Below are positions 13,970 to 17,681 of a stretch of DNA of 17,681 nucleotides, piece by piece (positions within the stretch are counted from its first letter, which is position 1; each line of letters starts with the position of its first letter). The position numbers and the translations under genes were made by a program. The notes below the pieces were generated by a model, which saw only the letters and a list, made by a program, of their open reading frames with translations, was not told the origin of the DNA and did not search any database. The DNA is from JAXGPP01 sp964436865 (GTDB lineage Bacteria; Planctomycetota; Planctomycetia; Pirellulales; Thermoguttaceae), in the NCBI GenBank assembly GCA_964436865.1, contig CAYTFK010000131.1:1-17681 (forward strand), written 5' to 3'.

Positions 13970-16900
13970 ATGTCGCTTTTCCGATTCGCCGATCTGCGTA
14001 ACGTGACGAAGAAGCTGGGGAAGACCCGCGGTCGACGGAGCCGCCCGGAACGTGAAATGCCCAAGTCCCGCAAGCCCCGCCGGCTGCTCATGGACTCGCT
14101 CGAGCAGCGGCAGCTTCTGAGCGTTACGGTGGCCGACTGGGAGGACATCCTCGTCAGCCAGTCGCAGGGCTACTACATGTTCGAGGACAACCCCGGGTTG
14201 TCCAACGATCTCTACGTCGCCCGGCCCGACGGCTACGTAGCGCTGAGCTCGGTGCCTTACGACGATCCGCTCACGCCGCAGTTGGAGCAGTATTCCGAGA
14301 TCATCTCCGCTTACGGCAATCCGGAGACACTCGCCGGCCAGTCGATCGGCACCGATGCCGACGGCGACTTCGTCGTGACTTACACCCGCGACGACCTGGT
14401 GATGCGGCTGTTGAAGAACCCCAACGGGTCGGTGGTCCTTGATTCGGCGACGGGCCTGCCGGTCTACAAGCCGGTGCTTGATCCCGCCACCGGCAACCCG
14501 ATGATCGACCAGAACATCTACGCCCGCTATTTCACCGACGAGGTACAGCGGCTGACCTTGCCGGCCCTGAGCGAGTTGGACCTCGATCCGACCAACAGCC
14601 AGTACGCGCACTTCTCGCTCCGCGTCGGCGGCACCGAGGTTCAGAAGCTTGAAATTAGCGCAAGCAACCTGCCGTGGAGCGGCGAGACATTCCCCGCCGG
14701 CAGCTTTGAGCTCGGTTTCGACGTCAACGGCGATGGCACAGTGACCGCGGCCGAGACGGCGACCGTTTCCGGTTACGATTCCACGCTGCTGCCATCGCTG
14801 AATGCGATCCTGATCCAGAACGCCCTGGACGGCATCGGCGGCGCGCTGGACGGCGTGGTGGTCGAGGCGATCAACTCGCAGGAATTCCTCATCAAGTTCG
14901 CCGACATCTCGCTCAATTATCAGTTCGGCACCGATGTCGCGGGCAACGTGCCGGATATCGTCGTGCCGTCGTTCGCCGGCCTGAGCGGATTCTATCCGGC
15001 GGTGATGGTGGAGACGGTCAGCGAGCCCTTCGTGGTGCGCGACATCCCGTTGTTCCCCGACTCCCCGGCCGACACGGCACGGGCGATCGAGAACTACTTC
15101 CGCCAGGTGCAGGCCGAGGAAAGGCTGACCTCGACGCACGATTACGCGCCGGTCGACTACCCGCCGGCCGACCGGGCCACGGGGCCTGGTTCGTCGAGCG
15201 ACAACCCGCGATGGGATCCCGAGACGACACCGCCGATCCCGCTGGCCGACATCTCGGTCCGCGCGGTCAACGCCACGACATTCGACATTACTTACACGAA
15301 TTTTTCCGGCAAGAAGGACTATCCCGAGATCGTCATCGAGGACGTCCGCAACGATTTCAACAATCCCAACAGCTCCACCGGCGACCCGCTGGCCTTCCTG
15401 AGCGACATCGACACGCTCAAGGCGCCGAGTGCCGAGTTCCGCGTCAATCCGCTGGAACTGAAAGACGATCCGGCGACCCCGTGGCCCGACGTCTACGATC
15501 AATCGCGGCCGTCGATCGCCATGGATGCCGACGGCGATTTCGTGATTGTCTGGCAGAGCGAGGTGCCGGACTCCCAGAATCTGGGAAGCAAGTTCGACAT
15601 CTACGGACGTCAGTTCGTTCCGCTGGCGATGGTTGCCGACCCCGCGGCGGTGCCGGGTTTCATCACGCCGGGCATCCGCGCCATGTCGGCCACGCAAGTG
15701 ATCGTGTTCGACTCGGAGGTGGTCACCGACCTCACCGGCACGTTCCAACTCCGCGTTGGCGGCCAGTTGACTGGCGCCATTTCCTTTGACAGCACCAAGC
15801 TTGACGAGACGGCTGGCGCCATTCGCGACGAGCTGGTGGCGCTCGGCTACACCCAGGCCGAAGTCCGCATCCTCCAGCCCAGCGATCCGTTCCGCCTGGA
15901 GATCGCCTTCCCCACGGCCAACGGTCCGGTGGACCAGCCGCCGATCGAATACGTAGCGATTCCGGGCGGCCTGGCGGCCAAGGTTTCGTTTGAGGGCCTG
16001 CCGGGCGACCTGTTCACGTTCCGCGCCAACACGTTTACCGTCAACGAGCAGTGGGAGCCGGCGGTCGGCATGGACGACCTCGGCAACTTCACCGTCGCGT
16101 GGCGAACCGGCGGCCAGGAGCTGAGCTTCTTCAACGGCATCAAGGCGCAGAAATTCAACCGCCACGGCCAGCGGATCGGCGTGGAGTGGGAAGTCAGCAA
16201 CGAGACCACCCAGATCGATTTCGATCCCAACGTGGCGATGAGCGCCGACGGCCAGACGCTGATCACCTGGGTCCGCACGAGCGATCCCGACTATGTGATC
16301 GGTGAAGGTTATGCGGCCAGCGTCCTCGGCGAACTCTACGCGCCGACCGCTGCCGGCGATCCGCCGGTGCCGATTCCGATCGTCAACCAGTTCGGGCTGC
16401 CGGGCGCCGGCAACCCGACCGCCGATTTCGACCGCAACAACAACTTCCTGGTCACCACCGACGCGATTTTCGACAACGACGCGGTGGGCGGGGCGTCGAT
16501 GGGCGTCCACGGCATCATGTACCGCTACAACGACGCGGGTGGACTCACGCTGGTGCGGGACGAGTTCCGCGCGAACAGCTCGAGTTTCAACACCGGTTCG
16601 GCGACGCTCTGGCCGTTCGACCAGCTCAACTCGCAGGCCGGTCTCGATGCCGACGGCGATATGTTCATCTCCTACGAGGGATTCGGTCCGGATGCCTCGG
16701 TGGAAACGATCATGGACGGCACGTTCTTCCGCGACCTGATCAATTCGCAGAGGAATGCCGACCTTCTGCCGTATTTCAATCCGGCGCTCGACGACCTGGA
16801 TTACTACTTCTTCGGCAACGGCACATCGTCGCCGTGGGGCGACGACGCCGACGTGGATCGGGCGATCGAGACGGTGCTCATCGTGGCCTACAAGCAGGGC

Positions 16901-17681
16901 GCCACGAGCGAGCAGATCGGCCGGTTGCGGGCGCTGTTGGAAGAGCGGGCCCAGTTGCTCCGCGGCGGCGGAAGCAGCATTCTGCTGTCGCGCTATGACG
17001 CCATTCCGGGTTCGGCGCCGCAGACGCTTTACGGCGACAGCATCATCAACAACACCCGTGAAGGCCGCAACACGCGGATCTATCTGCGGTTCCTGAAGAC
17101 CACCACCGGCGGCAACTTCGGCCTGCGGATGGATACGGCTTACGGGGCCGCCACCGCCACAGTGACGCCGCGGATCGTCAACGGCATCATCGATCCGGTC
17201 GGCACGGCCGACGACATGGATGGACAGATCCAGGCGGCGCTGGGCTCGAACTGGACGGGTGGCGGAGACGTCTACGGCAACGTCCGCGTGCGGTTGATGA
17301 ACACCGCGGCGGGCGGATTCAACGACGAGATTACCTGGCGGCAGGGGACGCCGTGGGAGATCTATCCGACCAATCCGCAGTTCGACCCCGTGACCTACTA
17401 TGTCTACGAGGTCACGTTCCAGGGGGACGTGCACGACATTTACATCAACACCTCGGTGAGCGGCAACACGCTGGCTCCCGGGCAGAACCCGACTCCGACG
17501 GAGTTTGTGTGGGGGACCGAGTCGTTTGTGCAGGAACTCTCGGAGAGCGAGACGTTCGGCGGGGTCAGCCCGGCGACCATCAGTTCGCTGCGGATTCCGC
17601 ACCACACCCAAGCGTCGATGGGCGTGGAGCCCGACGGCGACTACGTGCTCGCCTGGACCGACATCTACTCGCGCGAGACGA
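13970..17681 (+). CDS. Giant exported repeat protein, N-terminal 1237 residues
   Basis: The frame stays open from the ATG at 13970 to the window edge, so the gene is incomplete at its 3' end. GAGGA about 10 bases upstream supports the start. The basic N-terminus leads to LEQRQLLS (residues 44-51), the sorting motif that opens many large planctomycete extracellular proteins (often LEPRxLLS). An EF-hand-like calcium loop (DVNGDGTVTAAE, 251-262) follows. About seven DxDGDFVVxW-type strands are scattered through the rest, as are three modules beginning GxFxL. The composition is rich in Asp, Gly, Asn and Thr and nearly lacks Cys, as expected for a secreted calcium-binding adhesin or cell-surface protein. 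The function is not known. It is probably co-transcribed with the TIGR03032-like gene. Confidence 0.9.
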   Translation, partial: MSLFRFADLRNVTKKLGKTRGRRSRPEREMPKSRKPRRLLMDSLEQRQLLSVTVADWEDILVSQSQGYYMFEDNPGLSNDLYVARPDGYVALSSVPYDDPLTPQLEQYSEIISAYGNPETLAGQSIGTDADGDFVVTYTRDDLVMRLLKNPNGSVVLDSATGLPVYKPVLDPATGNPMIDQNIYARYFTDEVQRLTLPALSELDLDPTNSQYAHFSLRVGGTEVQKLEISASNLPWSGETFPAGSFELGFDVNGDGTVTAAETATVSGYDSTLLPSLNAILIQNALDGIGGALDGVVVEAINSQEFLIKFADISLNYQFGTDVAGNVPDIVVPSFAGLSGFYPAVMVETVSEPFVVRDIPLFPDSPADTARAIENYFRQVQAEERLTSTHDYAPVDYPPADRATGPGSSSDNPRWDPETTPPIPLADISVRAVNATTFDITYTNFSGKKDYPEIVIEDVRNDFNNPNSSTGDPLAFLSDIDTLKAPSAEFRVNPLELKDDPATPWPDVYDQSRPSIAMDADGDFVIVWQSEVPDSQNLGSKFDIYGRQFVPLAMVADPAAVPGFITPGIRAMSATQVIVFDSEVVTDLTGTFQLRVGGQLTGAISFDSTKLDETAGAIRDELVALGYTQAEVRILQPSDPFRLEIAFPTANGPVDQPPIEYVAIPGGLAAKVSFEGLPGDLFTFRANTFTVNEQWEPAVGMDDLGNFTVAWRTGGQELSFFNGIKAQKFNRHGQRIGVEWEVSNETTQIDFDPNVAMSADGQTLITWVRTSDPDYVIGEGYAASVLGELYAPTAAGDPPVPIPIVNQFGLPGAGNPTADFDRNNNFLVTTDAIFDNDAVGGASMGVHGIMYRYNDAGGLTLVRDEFRANSSSFNTGSATLWPFDQLNSQAGLDADGDMFISYEGFGPDASVETIMDGTFFRDLINSQRNADLLPYFNPALDDLDYYFFGNGTSSPWGDDADVDRAIETVLIVAYKQGATSEQIGRLRALLEERAQLLRGGGSSILLSRYDAIPGSAPQTLYGDSIINNTREGRNTRIYLRFLKTTTGGNFGLRMDTAYGAATATVTPRIVNGIIDPVGTADDMDGQIQAALGSNWTGGGDVYGNVRVRLMNTAAGGFNDEITWRQGTPWEIYPTNPQFDPVTYYVYEVTFQGDVHDIYINTSVSGNTLAPGQNPTPTEFVWGTESFVQELSESETFGGVSPATISSLRIPHHTQASMGVEPDGDYVLAWTDIYSRET
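14099..14122 (+). other. Planctomycete N-terminal sorting motif LEQRQLLS
   Basis: The motif lies within a 50-residue Arg/Lys-rich leader, preceded by RKPRRLLMDS. Long basic leaders ending in LExRxLLS occur at the start of many giant planctomycete surface proteins. The mechanism is not established in this sequence. Confidence 0.75.
14345..17661 (+). repeat. Degenerate DxDGDFVVxW protein repeats
   Basis: Copies begin near 14345 (TDADGDFVVTY), 15521 (MDADGDFVIVW), 16070 (MDDLGNFTVAW), 16238 (MSADGQTLITW), 16643 (LDADGDMFISY) and 17618 (VEPDGDYVLAW). A weaker copy, FDRNNNFLV, lies near 16427. Spacing is irregular (about 170 to 1200 bp). The motif recurs in planctomycete surface proteins and may form blades of a beta-propeller with Asp-rich calcium-binding turns. 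Confidence 0.75.

Noticed and set aside
13460..17611. 1383-residue minus-strand open frame antisense to the giant protein
   Set aside because: It is a by-product of high GC and codon bias. Its composition is dominated by Arg, Val, Gly and His with no recognisable domain, whereas the plus strand encodes a sorting motif, an EF-hand loop and clear repeats.
1..17681. CRISPR arrays, tRNA or rRNA genes, insertion sequences
   Set aside because: I saw no regularly spaced direct repeats, no tRNA-like cloverleaf or rRNA stretch, and no transposase or terminal inverted repeats with target duplications.

Overview
The window looks like a chromosomal segment of a planctomycete, probably from the Pirellulales side of the phylum. 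This is inferred from content, not from a marker gene. The DNA is GC-rich. Two enzymes carry Tat signals. A Ser/Thr kinase is fused to a tubulin-like domain, there are FHA and degenerate cyclic-di-GMP modules, and a giant exported protein opens with a planctomycete-type LEQRQLLS sorting motif.

Layout. Positions 1-307 (minus) hold the edge of an unrecognised ORF and a shortened DUF6933-like gene. A Tat-exported Gfo/Idh/MocA oxidoreductase follows (348-1655, minus), then a cytosolic NAD(P)-dependent aldehyde dehydrogenase (1906-3399, plus). The centre is a signalling block: a kinase/tubulin-like fusion (3469-6786, minus) lies 14 bp downstream of an FHA plus degenerate-EAL protein (6801-8009, minus). 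Divergent from this pair, across 327 bp, is a receiver plus degenerate-GGDEF plus CBS protein (8337-9791, plus). A winged-helix-like AAA+ ATPase (9863-11185, minus) and a Tat-exported SGNH hydrolase (11339-12103, minus) follow. A 100-N assembly gap (12154-12253) interrupts the sequence. After it comes a non-coding, hairpin-rich, lower-GC stretch with a plausible promoter, then a TIGR03032-like protein (12701-13951, plus) and, 18 bp later, the exported repeat protein (13970 to the window end, plus, incomplete).

How the genes may work together. The kinase and FHA protein are probably co-transcribed. A Ser/Thr kinase beside a phosphothreonine reader is a natural pair. The EAL domain of the FHA protein and the GGDEF domain of the divergent receiver protein have both lost catalytic residues, so they look like scaffolds or sensors rather than cyclic-di-GMP enzymes. 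The tubulin-like domain adds a possible cytoskeletal or nucleotide-switch output. This block is the best candidate in the window for an uncharacterised system. The TIGR03032-like and giant-protein genes form a second probable transcription unit, headed by a TTGACA promoter and a strong 5'-leader hairpin. The oxidoreductase and SGNH hydrolase fit the carbohydrate-degrading lifestyle common in planctomycetes, but the window shows no specific substrate for either.
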